DNA of 54,779 bases, taken from contig NZ_JACJKP010000001.1 in the NCBI RefSeq assembly GCF_016901605.1, positions 1-54,779 of the forward strand. Reading direction: 5' to 3'. Origin of the DNA: Gemmiger formicilis. Its GTDB lineage: Bacteria; Bacillota; Clostridia; Oscillospirales; Ruminococcaceae. Positions 1-8,223 of the stretch are shown one piece after another. The position numbers were made by a program, and so were the translations under genes. Under the pieces are notes generated by a model, which did not search any database, was not told the origin of the DNA, and saw nothing but the letters and a program-made list of their open reading frames with translations. Each line of letters begins with the position of its first letter. Within the stretch, counting starts at the first letter, position 1.

Positions 1-37
1 GTGGGGTACCGCTCAGTTCCCTTTTCTTGATTGCCAT
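1..37 (-). CDS. Start of an unidentified protein gene (cut by the left edge)
   Basis: On the minus strand an ATG at 37-35 follows a strong ribosome binding site (GGAGGT, plus-strand 46-51) by 8 nt. The frame stays open to the window edge and reads MAIKKRELSGTP. Twelve residues are too few to name a family; the basic start would suit a cytoplasmic or nucleic-acid-binding protein but this is only a guess. The gene is divergent from the peptidoglycan-binding gene at 330. A TTGACC hexamer lies about 60 nt upstream on the same strand, but I see no good -10 at the right spacing. Confidence 0.6.
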   Translation of the reverse strand, partial: MAIKKRELSGTP

Positions 38-329
38 TGTTTTGTACCTCCTTCATGGATACAACATAACGGGAAAAGACTGATACAATTTTTACCGGTA
101 ACGTTTCGGTATGGGGTCAATCCAGGTCGCCAAACCAGACCTGGTGGATATGCCCATTATAATTCCGATACCCGCCGGGATGCAAGCTTTGCTTTTTGCT
201 CCGCCACCCAGCAGCCGGACCTTTGGCCGCCCGCACCCATAGGTGGCCCCTTGTCGGTTTCCGGGTGTCACCCCTGCCTTGTCACCTCCCGCCCCACCCC
301 GGCATAGCCTGTGGGCAGGAGGTGTTTGT
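38..329. other. Divergent intergenic region with a small inverted repeat
   Basis: No gene is supported in these 292 bases. They hold the upstream signals of two divergent genes. A perfect 7-bp inverted repeat, CCAGGTC (122-128) and GACCTGG (138-144) with a 9-nt spacer, could be an operator or weak hairpin. A TATAAT sits at 158-163 on the plus strand, but no recognisable -35 lies 16-18 nt before it, so the promoter of the 330 gene may use another sigma factor or an activator. The stretch 170-300 is C-rich and featureless. Confidence 0.4.
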
Positions 330-2984
330 ATGCCAAACGGAAATTTAATCGTTTACACATCGATCGCCGAGCAGGCTGCTCCCCTGCCCGGCGTTCGCCT
401 GACTGTGTCGGATGAATCGGGGGCGGTACTTTCCCGGATGACCACCGATGCATCGGGTGCCAGCCAGCCATTGGACCTGCCCGCGCCGGACGCAAGTTAC
501 AGCCTGGATGAAAACAACCGTACAGTCCGCCCGTATTCGGTATATCGCCTTACGGCGGAAGCCGACGGCTGGCAGCCCCGGATTTTGGACGGTGTGCAGA
601 TTTTTGCCGACCAGCAGACGGTGGCCCGGCTGGAATTTTTACCGGTGGAAACCACCGGCAACCCCACATTGGCCGATACGCGCGCCAAAGAGCAAAACGG
701 AGAAATCACCACCATTCCGCCCCACGTGCTGTTTGCCGGTGGCGGCGGCAGCGGCCCCACACCGGAAGAGAACCTCAACGCCCGGGTACTCACCGAGGTG
801 GTCATCCCCAAAAAGATTACCGTGCATTTGGGCAAACCTTCGGCCAACGTGGGCAACGTAACGGTAGGATTTCAGGAATACATCGCCAACGTGGCATCCA
901 GCGAGGTGTACCCCACCTGGCCGGAGGAAGCCCTGCGGGCCAATATTCTGGCCCAGATCAGTCTGGCGCTCAACCGTATCTGGACCGAATGGTATCCCAG
1001 CCGGGGATATTCTTTCAACATTACCGGCTCCCCCGGTTATGATCAGGCTTACGTGGCAGGACGCACTGTTTTTGCGGTGATGGAGCGGCTGACCGCCGAA
1101 CTGTTCAATACCTATGTTCGGCGGTTCGGTGATCAGGAACCCTATTTTACCGAGTACTGCGACGGTAAGCTTGTGACCTGCCCCGGTATGAAGCAGTGGG
1201 GCACGGTAGACCGTGCCAACGAAGGAAAGAACGCGTTGCAGATCCTGCGCTACTACTACGGGGACCGCGTTCAGTTGGTGACCACCAACAACATTGCCAG
1301 TATCCCGTCCAGCTGGCCGGGTATCACGCTGAAATGTGGCTCCACCGGAACCAGCGTAAGCATTTTGCAGCGGCAGCTTTCCCGCATTGCCAAAGATTAC
1401 CCGGCCTTTGGCAAACCAGAAGTGACCGGAACTTTTGATGCCACCACCGAAAGCTGCGTGAAAAAGTTCCAGAAACAATTCAGCCTGACTGCGGACGGCC
1501 TGGTGGGCAAATCCACCTGGTACAAGATCAGTTATATCTATGTAAGCGTAAAGGATCTGGCCGAACTGACCAGTGAAGGCGAAACCGCCACCGGCACCGA
1601 AAGCAGCGGTACCTGGCCGGGCGTGGTGTTGCGCCGCGGTTCTACCGGCAGCGAGGTGGAACAGGTACAGTTCTGGTTGTCGGAACTGGCACAGTTCAAC
1701 AGCGCACTGCCCAACCTGACGGTGGACGGCAATTTTGGCGCCGCCACCGAACGGGCGGTCAAAATTTTCCAGCAGGAACAGGGATTGACTGCCGACGGCA
1801 TCGTTGGGCAGGCCACCTGGGATGCTCTGTACGACGCCTGGCTGGATATGCAAAGCGATCTTGGCGGCACGGCCTGGCCCGGTGTGGTGCTGCGCCGGGG
1901 CGATACGGGGATGGAGGTACGGTTGGTACAGTTCTGGCTGCGGCTGGCTGCGGACAACTATACTTCCCTTGCCTCCATCAACGTAGACGGCAGTTTTGGG
2001 GCTGCAACCCAAAATGCCGTGACCGGCTTCCAGAGCCTGTTCGGCCTGACGGCAGACGGCCTGGTGGGGCGCGCCACCTGGAACAAGCTCAACGAAGTGG
2101 CACTGGCGGTAGCCAACGAGATCGTAGACCCCAACGTAGCACCCGGCCAGTTCACCACCACCGTCCGGGAAGGAAGCCGCGGCACCGCCGTGCGGGCGGT
2201 ACAGTTCTATCTGCGGCGGCTGGCGGCCTATTACAGCGACATTCCCACTGTAACGGTGGACGGCGTATTCGGTTCTGCCACCACAAAAGCCGTCAAAGCC
2301 TGGCAGGCCCGTGCCGGATTAACAGTGGACGGCGTTGTGGGGTTGCTGACCTGGAACAGCCTGTACACCGCCGCACAAAGCCTTGCCACCAGCGGCCCGG
2401 TGGTTCGGACCGTTTCACTGCCTGCCCCCGCCAGCACGCTGCGGCCGGGCGACAAAGGACTGGCAGTACTGCGCCTGGACCAATTGCTGCAATTTTTAGG
2501 GCAATGGCTGCCGGAGATCAACTTTTTGAACGGCACCGCCCCGGACAACGTCTTTGACAGCAACCTGGAAATCACTGTGCGCAGCGCCCAGCGGTACTTT
2601 GGCCTGCCCGAGACCGGCATTGTAACCACCGCTGACTGGACGGCATTTTTGCAGGCAGCACAGGCGCTGGCTGAAGTGAACCCCGCGGCGGCCGCCCCTG
2701 AGCCGGATGGTGTCTGGCCCGCATCATCCCTGGCGCTGGGCAGTTCTGGTCCTGCGGTACGGCAGGTACAGCGCTGGCTGAATCTGATTGCCTCTGTGGA
2801 CCAGGGATACAACTTTGTACCGGAAACCGGTGAACTGGATGCTGCTACCCAGCAGGCTCTGGAAAGCTACCAGCTTACCGCCGGACTGCCCACTCTGGGA
2901 GTAGTAGACGCAGCCACCTGGGAAAGCCTGCGCACCGCAGCCCAGGCGTTGTGCAGTGAATGCCAGCGTTCCAAGGAGGGATAA
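330..2984 (+). CDS. Peptidoglycan-binding protein with SpoIID-like domain and six PG-binding repeats
   Basis: Predicted 884-residue protein. The ATG at 330 is chosen because GCAGGAGGTG lies just before it; an upstream in-frame GTG at 243 has no such site. Residues 1-100 look like a small beta-sandwich of prealbumin or carboxypeptidase-regulatory type. Residues about 160-325 resemble the SpoIID/LytB domain (FQEYIANVASSEVYPTWP, then MKQWGT), a fold found in peptidoglycan glycan-strand lyases of sporulation. The rest is six PG_binding_1-type repeats (starting near 1319, 1614, 1875, 2155, 2431 and 2712), recurring as LRRGSTG...VDGNFGAAT...GLTADGIVG...TW; repeats 5 and 6 are more diverged. No signal peptide or membrane segment is visible, so how it meets peptidoglycan is unclear: it may act in a mother-cell or spore compartment, or be released. 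The next gene follows after 4 nt. Function is inferred from domains. Confidence 0.8.
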   Translation: MPNGNLIVYTSIAEQAAPLPGVRLTVSDESGAVLSRMTTDASGASQPLDLPAPDASYSLDENNRTVRPYSVYRLTAEADGWQPRILDGVQIFADQQTVARLEFLPVETTGNPTLADTRAKEQNGEITTIPPHVLFAGGGGSGPTPEENLNARVLTEVVIPKKITVHLGKPSANVGNVTVGFQEYIANVASSEVYPTWPEEALRANILAQISLALNRIWTEWYPSRGYSFNITGSPGYDQAYVAGRTVFAVMERLTAELFNTYVRRFGDQEPYFTEYCDGKLVTCPGMKQWGTVDRANEGKNALQILRYYYGDRVQLVTTNNIASIPSSWPGITLKCGSTGTSVSILQRQLSRIAKDYPAFGKPEVTGTFDATTESCVKKFQKQFSLTADGLVGKSTWYKISYIYVSVKDLAELTSEGETATGTESSGTWPGVVLRRGSTGSEVEQVQFWLSELAQFNSALPNLTVDGNFGAATERAVKIFQQEQGLTADGIVGQATWDALYDAWLDMQSDLGGTAWPGVVLRRGDTGMEVRLVQFWLRLAADNYTSLASINVDGSFGAATQNAVTGFQSLFGLTADGLVGRATWNKLNEVALAVANEIVDPNVAPGQFTTTVREGSRGTAVRAVQFYLRRLAAYYSDIPTVTVDGVFGSATTKAVKAWQARAGLTVDGVVGLLTWNSLYTAAQSLATSGPVVRTVSLPAPASTLRPGDKGLAVLRLDQLLQFLGQWLPEINFLNGTAPDNVFDSNLEITVRSAQRYFGLPETGIVTTADWTAFLQAAQALAEVNPAAAAPEPDGVWPASSLALGSSGPAVRQVQRWLNLIASVDQGYNFVPETGELDAATQQALESYQLTAGLPTLGVVDAATWESLRTAAQALCSECQRSKEG
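1319..2955 (+). repeat. Six tandem PG-binding domain repeats within the gene
   Basis: Six imperfect repeats of about 240-300 bp, joined by linkers of 10-25 codons. Units 2 and 3 are the closest pair: both start WPGVVLRRG and continue with a near-identical VQFWL segment. Units 5 and 6 have lost most of the GLTADG core. The pattern fits duplication of a cell-wall-binding module followed by divergence. Confidence 0.8.
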
Positions 2985-2988
2985 CATC

Positions 2989-3678
2989 ATGACAAAAGTC
3001 TTAGTGTACGATTCCTATACCAACAAATTCTACACCTACAATCTCAGCGAAAACGATGCAATGCCTTACAGTTCCGGCACTACGCTGCGGGTGCGGGAGT
3101 TCCGCGGGTCCAGCAACGCCAACGTGCTGTGGACTACGGTAGCCGCCATGGAAGCCTGGAACCTGACCCGCCGCAATTACGGCAGTGGAATCCCTGTGGG
3201 GTACGCATTCAAGCGCATTTGGGAAGGCGGCCACGGCACCACCAGCCAACACTACGCCGGTGTGGCGTTTGATGTCGGCCAAAGCCTGAGCAGCAGCGCA
3301 CGCCGGAAAATCTACGACACTGCCGTGGCCACCGGTGCCTGGGGATATGTGGAACCCCTTTCCATGACGCCCACCTGGGTGCATTTTGACCGCCGTTACG
3401 GCAAGCCCGCCTGCCCCACCACTACCGCCGGCTACCCTACCGTACGCCGGGGCAGCCGCAACACCTATGTGCTGATCCTGCAGGACGCCCTCAACGCGTT
3501 GGGTTACCCCAGCGGCACACTGGACGGCATTTTCGGTTCAGCTACCGAAAACGCACTCAAGGCTATACAAAAAGATTTTTCGTTGACGGCCGACGGCATC
3601 TGCGGTTGCAGCAGCTGGAAAAAGATTGCCTCGGCGGCAGTGGGTATCGGACGCACTTCCACCGTCGTTGATAAATGA
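2989..3678 (+). CDS. M15-type D-Ala-D-Ala carboxypeptidase with C-terminal PG-binding domain
   Basis: Predicted 229-residue protein; ATG at 2989 follows AAGGAGGG. Residues 30-140 carry the M15 zinc peptidase pattern SxHxxGxAxD (S86, H88, D95) and a third likely zinc ligand, H132, in WVHFD. Enzymes of this group trim D-amino-acid peptide bonds in peptidoglycan stem peptides. Residues about 150-215 form one PG_binding_1 domain (LQDALNALGYPSGTLDG...GLTADGIC-like core). Like its partner upstream it has no signal peptide. The 4-nt gap after the PG-binding gene argues for one operon and a joint role in wall or spore-cortex remodelling. The sigma-A promoter of the following gene lies over the end of this one. 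Confidence 0.8.
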   Translation: MTKVLVYDSYTNKFYTYNLSENDAMPYSSGTTLRVREFRGSSNANVLWTTVAAMEAWNLTRRNYGSGIPVGYAFKRIWEGGHGTTSQHYAGVAFDVGQSLSSSARRKIYDTAVATGAWGYVEPLSMTPTWVHFDRRYGKPACPTTTAGYPTVRRGSRNTYVLILQDALNALGYPSGTLDGIFGSATENALKAIQKDFSLTADGICGCSSWKKIASAAVGIGRTSTVVDK

Positions 3679-3696
3679 TCGTCTTGCTGGTATAAT
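3668..3696 (+). promoter_or_regulatory. Sigma-A promoter of the nitroreductase gene
   Basis: TTGATA (3668-3673), 17-nt spacer, TATAAT (3691-3696). The -35 overlaps the last codons of the preceding peptidase gene, so transcription starts about 25 nt before the next start codon. Confidence 0.75.
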
Positions 3697-3727
3697 GGAA
3701 AAAACTGAAAAAAGGATGTGACCGATT

Positions 3728-4303
3728 GTGGAAATCATGGAATTCCTGCGCACCCGCCGCACCTACCGCCGCTTTGAACAGCGCCCTGTGGCACCGGAGA
3801 TTTTGACCGAGGCAGTGGATGCCGCCCGCATTGCCAGCTGCGGCGCCAACCGCCAGACCTTGAAATATATCATTGTGCAAAGCCCGGAGACCGTAGCAGC
3901 TGTACAACCGTTGGTTCATTGGGCTGCCAGCCTGCCGCCGGAACTGGGCCGCCCCAAACCGGGTGAACAACCGGTCGCATTTATTGCCGTGCTGCAGGAC
4001 GAACGGCTGCCTGGCTACAGTGATACAGACACCGGCCTGGCCATGGGCAGCTTGACGGCGGCCGCCTGGGGTCACGGTGTGGGCAGCTGCCTGATGGGTT
4101 CCATCGACCGCCCGGCCCTGAGCAAATTGCTGGGTCTGCCGGAAGGCGTTAAGCTGCGCTATATGGTAGCGCTGGGTTACCCCAGTCACGAAAGCCATTT
4201 GGTTTCCATGAAAGACGGCGACACCAAGTACTATCTGGATGACGCGCGGGACTACTGTGTGCCCAAGCGCCCCATGGAAGAAGTTCTGCTGAAAACGCTG
4301 TAA
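3728..4303 (+). CDS. Nitroreductase family flavoprotein
   Basis: 191-residue protein beginning EFLRTRRTYRRFEQRPV, the usual FMN-phosphate-binding start of nitroreductases. Later TDTGLAMGSLTAAAWGHGVGSC matches the family's central helix and VALGYP its C-terminal strand. These cytoplasmic enzymes use FMN and NAD(P)H to reduce nitro compounds, quinones or flavins; the substrate cannot be told from sequence. The GTG at 3728 lies 11 nt after AAAGGA, whereas the ATG at 3737 is 20 nt away, so GTG is preferred. It has its own promoter and a strong terminator and seems to be a single-gene unit. Confidence 0.85.
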   Translation: MEIMEFLRTRRTYRRFEQRPVAPEILTEAVDAARIASCGANRQTLKYIIVQSPETVAAVQPLVHWAASLPPELGRPKPGEQPVAFIAVLQDERLPGYSDTDTGLAMGSLTAAAWGHGVGSCLMGSIDRPALSKLLGLPEGVKLRYMVALGYPSHESHLVSMKDGDTKYYLDDARDYCVPKRPMEEVLLKTL

Positions 4304-4320
4304 AACCACAATCAACCTAA

Positions 4321-4356
4321 AACATCCCGGGAAAGGCATGCCTTTCCCGGGATGTT
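4321..4356. terminator. Bidirectional hairpin between convergent genes
   Basis: A 36-nt perfect palindrome (AACATCCCGGGAAAGG arms around CATG) between the nitroreductase and the GH13 unit. The flanking T-tracts are short on both sides, but the position between convergent genes fits a shared terminator. Confidence 0.8.
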
Positions 4357-4376
4357 TGTTGTATAAAACGCGCTGT

Positions 4377-4493
4377 TCAAGGGATGATTCCGCAGTCTTC
4401 CCAATGTTTCAGCTCTGCCACCATACCAACCGGAATGCCCATCCCGGCAGGCGATAAAACCCATTCACCGCCCTGCTTTATAGCAAGGATCAT
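4377..4493 (-). CDS. Possible 38-residue small protein overlapping the GH13 stop codon
   Basis: The GH13 gene ends in ATGA, and that ATG opens a 38-codon frame: MILAIKQGGEWVLSPAGMG, followed by IPVGMVAELKHWEDCGIIP and TGA. The four-base overlap would allow translational coupling, and the frame ends just before the terminator hairpin. It has no recognisable family. It could equally be a decayed remnant of a longer C-terminal reading frame, or chance. It is listed because both its start and its end are placed as expected for a real gene. Confidence 0.35.
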   Translation of the reverse strand: MILAIKQGGEWVLSPAGMGIPVGMVAELKHWEDCGIIP

Positions 4494-6058
4494 CCCAGCA
4501 CGGCAAAGCTTTGGTCACCCAGAATCAGGTCTTCCCCACGCACTTCGGCGCTGCCGATGACAAAGAGCGTACGGGTTCCCTCTTTCAGTTTAAGGGGCAG
4601 TTCCGCCTGCGCTCCTGCCGGGTTGACCGCACAGATCAATTTGCCGCGGCGCCAGGCAAAGGGACGGTAATCCCCCTTAGCCTTAGGGGCAAACAACACC
4701 TTGAAAGGTGCATCGGAATCCAGATCCCGATGGGCATGGCGGAATGCCAGAATGGACTGCACCGTATGCCACAGGCTGTTGGGATCTTCCTGCTGCTGTG
4801 CTACCGTAGGCGCGTCCGCAGAAGGGTCTACCGGCAGATACAGGGATTCCGGTGCTGCGTCCGAGAAGCCCAGGTTTTTCCCCGGTGCCCACTGCATGGG
4901 AGTACGGGAACCGGTGCGGAAATAGCCACCCTCTTTGGTGGGCAGTTTCTGGTACCGCATACCGATTTCGTCGCCATAATAAAGGAACGGCGCTCCAGGC
5001 ATAGTAAACAGCATGGCGTAGGCAATGCGCAGTTCGTCGGTGGTCAGCCCGGCTGCCGGGCGGATGGTATCGTGGTTGCAGGTAATCAGGCAGTACAAGC
5101 CGTCTTTATGGGTCGCTTTATAGCTAGGCAGCCAGTCATCCAGGAACTTGTCAATGCCGGTACCGGAATCCTTGCAGAAATACGCCTTGCCGATGTTGTG
5201 CGGATTGGAATCCATGGTGCCGTCATAAGCGCGCATAAGCCAGTCATAACCGTTATGGGTTCCGCTGAGCATAAAGTCCATGTCAAAACCGTTCTTCAGG
5301 GCCAGACGCGGCGCGTTCCACTCACTGATCAATGCCGCCTGGGGATACTCTTCCTGCAACATGGCGGCAATGTCCCGCCAGATGGCACAGGTATACTTTT
5401 TGTGATGGGTATCGTTTTTGACAAGGCTGAACGCCATATCCACCCGGAAACCGTCACAGCCCATGGCCAGCCAGAAGCGCATCACATCCTTGATGGCTTC
5501 CACCGTAGCACGGCAATCCGGTGCGTCGGTGGGCTGCTGCCAGGATTCATGAATTTTGCCATAGCCATAGTTCAAGGCAGGCTGGCACTTGAAGAAGTTC
5601 AGGATATACGTACCGTTGCGGTCGGTCTCGCCGCCGATAAACGGCATACCGTCACCGCCTGCAAAGCAGTGATCGGTCCAGATGTACCGGCCGGAGTATT
5701 CATTCTTCTCCACCTGGCTGCTGGCTTTGAACCAGGGGTGTTCCTCGCTGGTATGGCCGGGCACCAGGTCCAGCAGCACGTGCATGCCCTTTTCGTGGGC
5801 TGTGCGGAACAACTGGGCCAGATCCTCGTTGGTGCCGTAGCGGGGAGCTACCTTCTTGTAATCCCGCACATCATAGCCGGCATCTTTGAAGGGGGAGTCA
5901 AAACAGGGGTTGATCCACAGGGCATTGCAGCCCAGACCTTTAATATAGTCCAGTTTGGAAGTAATGCCCGGCAAGTCGCCGATACCATCCCCGTTTGTAT
6001 CGCAGAAACTCTGCGGATAAATCTCATAAAACACTGCATCTTTGAGCCATTGCTTCAT
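4490..6058 (-). CDS. GH13 alpha-amylase family glycoside hydrolase, cytoplasmic
   Basis: 522-residue protein with the GH13 barrel from residue 6 (DAVFYEIYPQSFCDTNGDG). The four conserved regions are visible: DLVPGH (97-102), GFRVD with nucleophile D207, ISEW with acid/base E246, and CNHD with transition-state residue D330. There is no signal peptide, so it acts on imported alpha-glucosides or storage glucan rather than starch outside the cell. The start resembles oligo-alpha-glucosidases and trehalose-synthase-like members; exact specificity is not decidable. AGGAGGT precedes the ATG. It has its own promoter, is divergent from cstA, and may be followed by a tiny overlapping reading frame. Confidence 0.85.
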   Translation of the reverse strand: MKQWLKDAVFYEIYPQSFCDTNGDGIGDLPGITSKLDYIKGLGCNALWINPCFDSPFKDAGYDVRDYKKVAPRYGTNEDLAQLFRTAHEKGMHVLLDLVPGHTSEEHPWFKASSQVEKNEYSGRYIWTDHCFAGGDGMPFIGGETDRNGTYILNFFKCQPALNYGYGKIHESWQQPTDAPDCRATVEAIKDVMRFWLAMGCDGFRVDMAFSLVKNDTHHKKYTCAIWRDIAAMLQEEYPQAALISEWNAPRLALKNGFDMDFMLSGTHNGYDWLMRAYDGTMDSNPHNIGKAYFCKDSGTGIDKFLDDWLPSYKATHKDGLYCLITCNHDTIRPAAGLTTDELRIAYAMLFTMPGAPFLYYGDEIGMRYQKLPTKEGGYFRTGSRTPMQWAPGKNLGFSDAAPESLYLPVDPSADAPTVAQQQEDPNSLWHTVQSILAFRHAHRDLDSDAPFKVLFAPKAKGDYRPFAWRRGKLICAVNPAGAQAELPLKLKEGTRTLFVIGSAEVRGEDLILGDQSFAVLG

Positions 6059-6110
6059 GGTAAACCTCCTGAATCAGGGCGTTTTCAGACAAAGACACCC
6101 GTTTTTCTTT

Positions 6111-6139
6111 ATACTATCCATTCAAAACAAGGTTGTCAA
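6111..6139 (-). promoter_or_regulatory. Sigma-A promoter of the GH13 gene
   Basis: On the minus strand TTGACA (plus 6134-6139), 17-nt spacer, TAGTAT (plus 6111-6116). It lies about 53 nt before the start codon. The surrounding 6100-6230 is AT-rich. Confidence 0.7.
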
Positions 6140-6211
6140 TTGCACATTTTATACAAAACAGTCTATATATTTTCTACTTTTCAACCAAAAAACCGTCAAA
6201 CCTCCAAAATA

Positions 6212-6251
6212 TTGACAAATTATTGACATAGGCACATCAGCGCGCTAAAGT
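6212..6251 (+). promoter_or_regulatory. Promoter region of cstA with two TTGACA boxes
   Basis: Two TTGACA hexamers lie 11 nt apart (6212-6217 and 6223-6228). The second is 17 nt before TAAAGT (6246-6251), a four-of-six match to the -10. The first box has no matching -10 and may be chance or a second promoter. Confidence 0.6.
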
Positions 6252-6301
6252 AATGAAGCAAGCGATTGTAAATTCAATTGTAGGAAAGAGGGAGTAGAAT
6301 C

Positions 6302-8029
6302 ATGAATACGCTTGTGATCGTTCTGATCGCAGCGGTTTGCCTGGTATGTGCGTACGCCGGGTATGGCCGCTGGATCGCCAAAACCTGGGGTGTGGACCCC
6401 AACGCCAAAACCCCTGCTGTGCGGCTGGAAGATGGCAAAGATTATGTTCCCACCAACGGCTGGACCGTGTTCAGCCACCAGTTTTCTTCCATTGCCGGGG
6501 CGGGCCCCGTCACCGGCGCCATCCAGGCCGCCGCGTTCGGCTGGCTGCCGGTGTTGCTTTGGGTCCTGCTGGGCGGTATCTTCTTCGGCGCCGTAACGGA
6601 CTTTGGTGCCCTGTATGCCAGTGTCAAGAATGACGGCAAGTCCATGGGTATGCTGATTGAAAAATACATCGGCAAACTGGGCCGCCGGCTCTTCCTTTTG
6701 TTCTGCTGGCTGTTCACCCTGCTGGTCATTGCCGCCTTTGCCGACATGGTGGCCGGTACCTTCAACGCCTACACCACCACCGACGGTGTCACCTCGCTGG
6801 CTGCGGCCGCCAAAACCAACGGTGCCGCCGGTATGGTTTCCATCATGTTCATGGTGTTTGCCGTGGTGTTTGGCCTGATCCAGAAGAAATTCCATTTTGA
6901 CGGCTGGAAAGAAGCGGTGGTCGGCATTGTGCTGATCGTGCTTTCCTTCGTCATTGGCGCCAATTGCCCCATCATCCTGGGCAAGGAAGGCTGGATCTAC
7001 ATCACCTTTGTGTATATTTTCTTTGCGGCTGTACTGCCCATGTGGCTTTTGAAGCAGCCCCGGGATTACATGACCACCTTCATGTTCATTGCCATGATCA
7101 TCGGTGCGGCGGTCGGTCTGCTGGTGGCCCATCCCACCATGAACCTGCAGCCCTTCACCAGCTGGAACGTGGTGGCCGGCGAAAACGGCAGCCTGATCAG
7201 CGGCAGCCTGTTCCCCATTCTGTTCGTTACGGTGGCCTGCGGCGCCGTGTCCGGCTTCCACAGCCTGGTATCCTCGGGTACTTCTTCCAAGACGGTAGAA
7301 AACGAGAAGGACATGCTGAAGGTCGGCTACGGTGCCATGGTGCTGGAAAGCCTGCTGGCTGTCCTGGCTTTGTGTGTGGCCGGTGCTTCCGCCGCGGCGG
7401 ACGGCACCCCTGCCGCCGGCACCCCCTTCCAGGTGTTCAGCAACGGTGTGGCCGGTTTCTTTGAAATGTTCGGCGTACCCGTTTATGCCGCCACCGTCTT
7501 TATGACCATGTGCGTTTCCGCTCTGGCTCTGACCAGCCTGGATGCGGTGGCCCGTATCGGCCGTATGAGTTTCCAGGAACTGTTCAGCGTGGATGACATG
7601 GAACACACCGCCGCCTGGCGCAAATTGTTCTGCAACACCTATTTTTCCACCTTTATCACTCTGGCTTTCGGCTTTATCCTTGCCAAAATCGGTTACAACA
7701 ACATCTGGCCCCTGTTTGGTTCCGCCAACCAGCTGCTCAGCGCACTGGTGCTCGTCACCCTGTGCGTCTTCCTGAAAGTGACCGGCCGCAGCAACAAGAT
7801 GCTGTTCCCGCCGCTCATCATCATGCTGTGCGTTACCTTTACCGCGCTGGTTCAGATTTTGGTGGGTTGTGTAAAGGCTTACGCCGCCGGCACGGCCACC
7901 TTCCTGATGCAGGGCCTGCAGCTGATTCTGGCCATCCTGCTCATCACCCTGGGCGTGGTCATTGTGGTCAACTCTCTGCGCGCCTATGCCGCCAGCAAAA
8001 AGGGCGGCGAAAAGGCCACCGCTCAATGA
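6302..8029 (+). CDS. cstA: CstA family transporter (peptide or pyruvate uptake)
   Basis: 575-residue polytopic membrane protein with about 14-16 hydrophobic segments. The CstA signature is clear: FSSIAGAGPVTGAIQAAAFG, then WLPVLLWVLLGGIFFGAVTDF near residues 60-100. Family members first found as carbon-starvation proteins import peptides or, as BtsT-type proteins, pyruvate with protons. At 575 residues it is shorter than E. coli CstA (about 700), as is common in Clostridia. ATG at 6302 follows a GAAAGAGGGA site. It stands alone with its own promoter; the next promoter starts 30 nt after the stop, so it is not clearly in operon with the ABC transporter. Confidence 0.9.
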   Translation: MNTLVIVLIAAVCLVCAYAGYGRWIAKTWGVDPNAKTPAVRLEDGKDYVPTNGWTVFSHQFSSIAGAGPVTGAIQAAAFGWLPVLLWVLLGGIFFGAVTDFGALYASVKNDGKSMGMLIEKYIGKLGRRLFLLFCWLFTLLVIAAFADMVAGTFNAYTTTDGVTSLAAAAKTNGAAGMVSIMFMVFAVVFGLIQKKFHFDGWKEAVVGIVLIVLSFVIGANCPIILGKEGWIYITFVYIFFAAVLPMWLLKQPRDYMTTFMFIAMIIGAAVGLLVAHPTMNLQPFTSWNVVAGENGSLISGSLFPILFVTVACGAVSGFHSLVSSGTSSKTVENEKDMLKVGYGAMVLESLLAVLALCVAGASAAADGTPAAGTPFQVFSNGVAGFFEMFGVPVYAATVFMTMCVSALALTSLDAVARIGRMSFQELFSVDDMEHTAAWRKLFCNTYFSTFITLAFGFILAKIGYNNIWPLFGSANQLLSALVLVTLCVFLKVTGRSNKMLFPPLIIMLCVTFTALVQILVGCVKAYAAGTATFLMQGLQLILAILLITLGVVIVVNSLRAYAASKKGGEKATAQ

Positions 8030-8059
8030 GAAAAGCCTTTCCGGAATTTAGATCTGTAC

Positions 8060-8088
8060 TTGACAAAACCTACTCGATAGCGTAAAAT
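8060..8088 (+). promoter_or_regulatory. Strong promoter of the amino-acid ABC transporter operon
   Basis: TTGACA (8060-8065), 17-nt spacer, TAAAAT (8083-8088); five of six at the -10. Expected start near 8095, giving an untranslated leader of about 128 nt before the ATG at 8224. Confidence 0.8.
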
Positions 8089-8094
8089 ATCCTA

Positions 8095-8186
8095 TGGCCG
8101 CAACGGCGCGGCAGGCTCTGCGCCGTATTGCTGCCGGGATTTGTAAGCTTGAGCCCCGGTATTCCGTAAGGATTACCGGGGTTTTT
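8095..8186 (+). promoter_or_regulatory. Candidate attenuator leader of the ABC transporter operon
   Basis: Between promoter and gene the transcript can form ACGGCGC/GCGCCGT (8103-8109 with 8120-8126). It can instead form CGGCAG/CTGCCG (8109-8114 with 8131-8136). In addition CCGGG (8134-8138) can pair with CCCGG (8155-8159), the 5' arm of the terminator hairpin that follows. These mutually exclusive pairings are what an attenuator or riboswitch would show, but in GC-rich DNA short complementarities are common. I match it to no known riboswitch class, and it is too short for a typical T-box. Confidence 0.4.
8154..8186 (+). terminator. Intrinsic terminator lying between promoter and binding-protein gene
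   Basis: CCCCGGTATTCC, GTAA loop, GGATTACCGGGG, then TTTTT: 11 of 12 pairs and a U-tract. It sits 37 nt before the ATG and downstream of the operon's own promoter, so it is either a regulatory attenuator or also the end signal for cstA, 125 nt upstream. Confidence 0.75.
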
Positions 8187-8223
8187 AGCGATTATGAGGG
8201 ATTTGGAAAAGGAGAAGGACCCT

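Noticed and set aside
1319-2955. Repeats in the PG-binding gene as a possible assembly duplication.
   Set aside because: The units differ throughout at the DNA level and have distinct linkers, so they are old domain repeats rather than a recent or artificial duplication.
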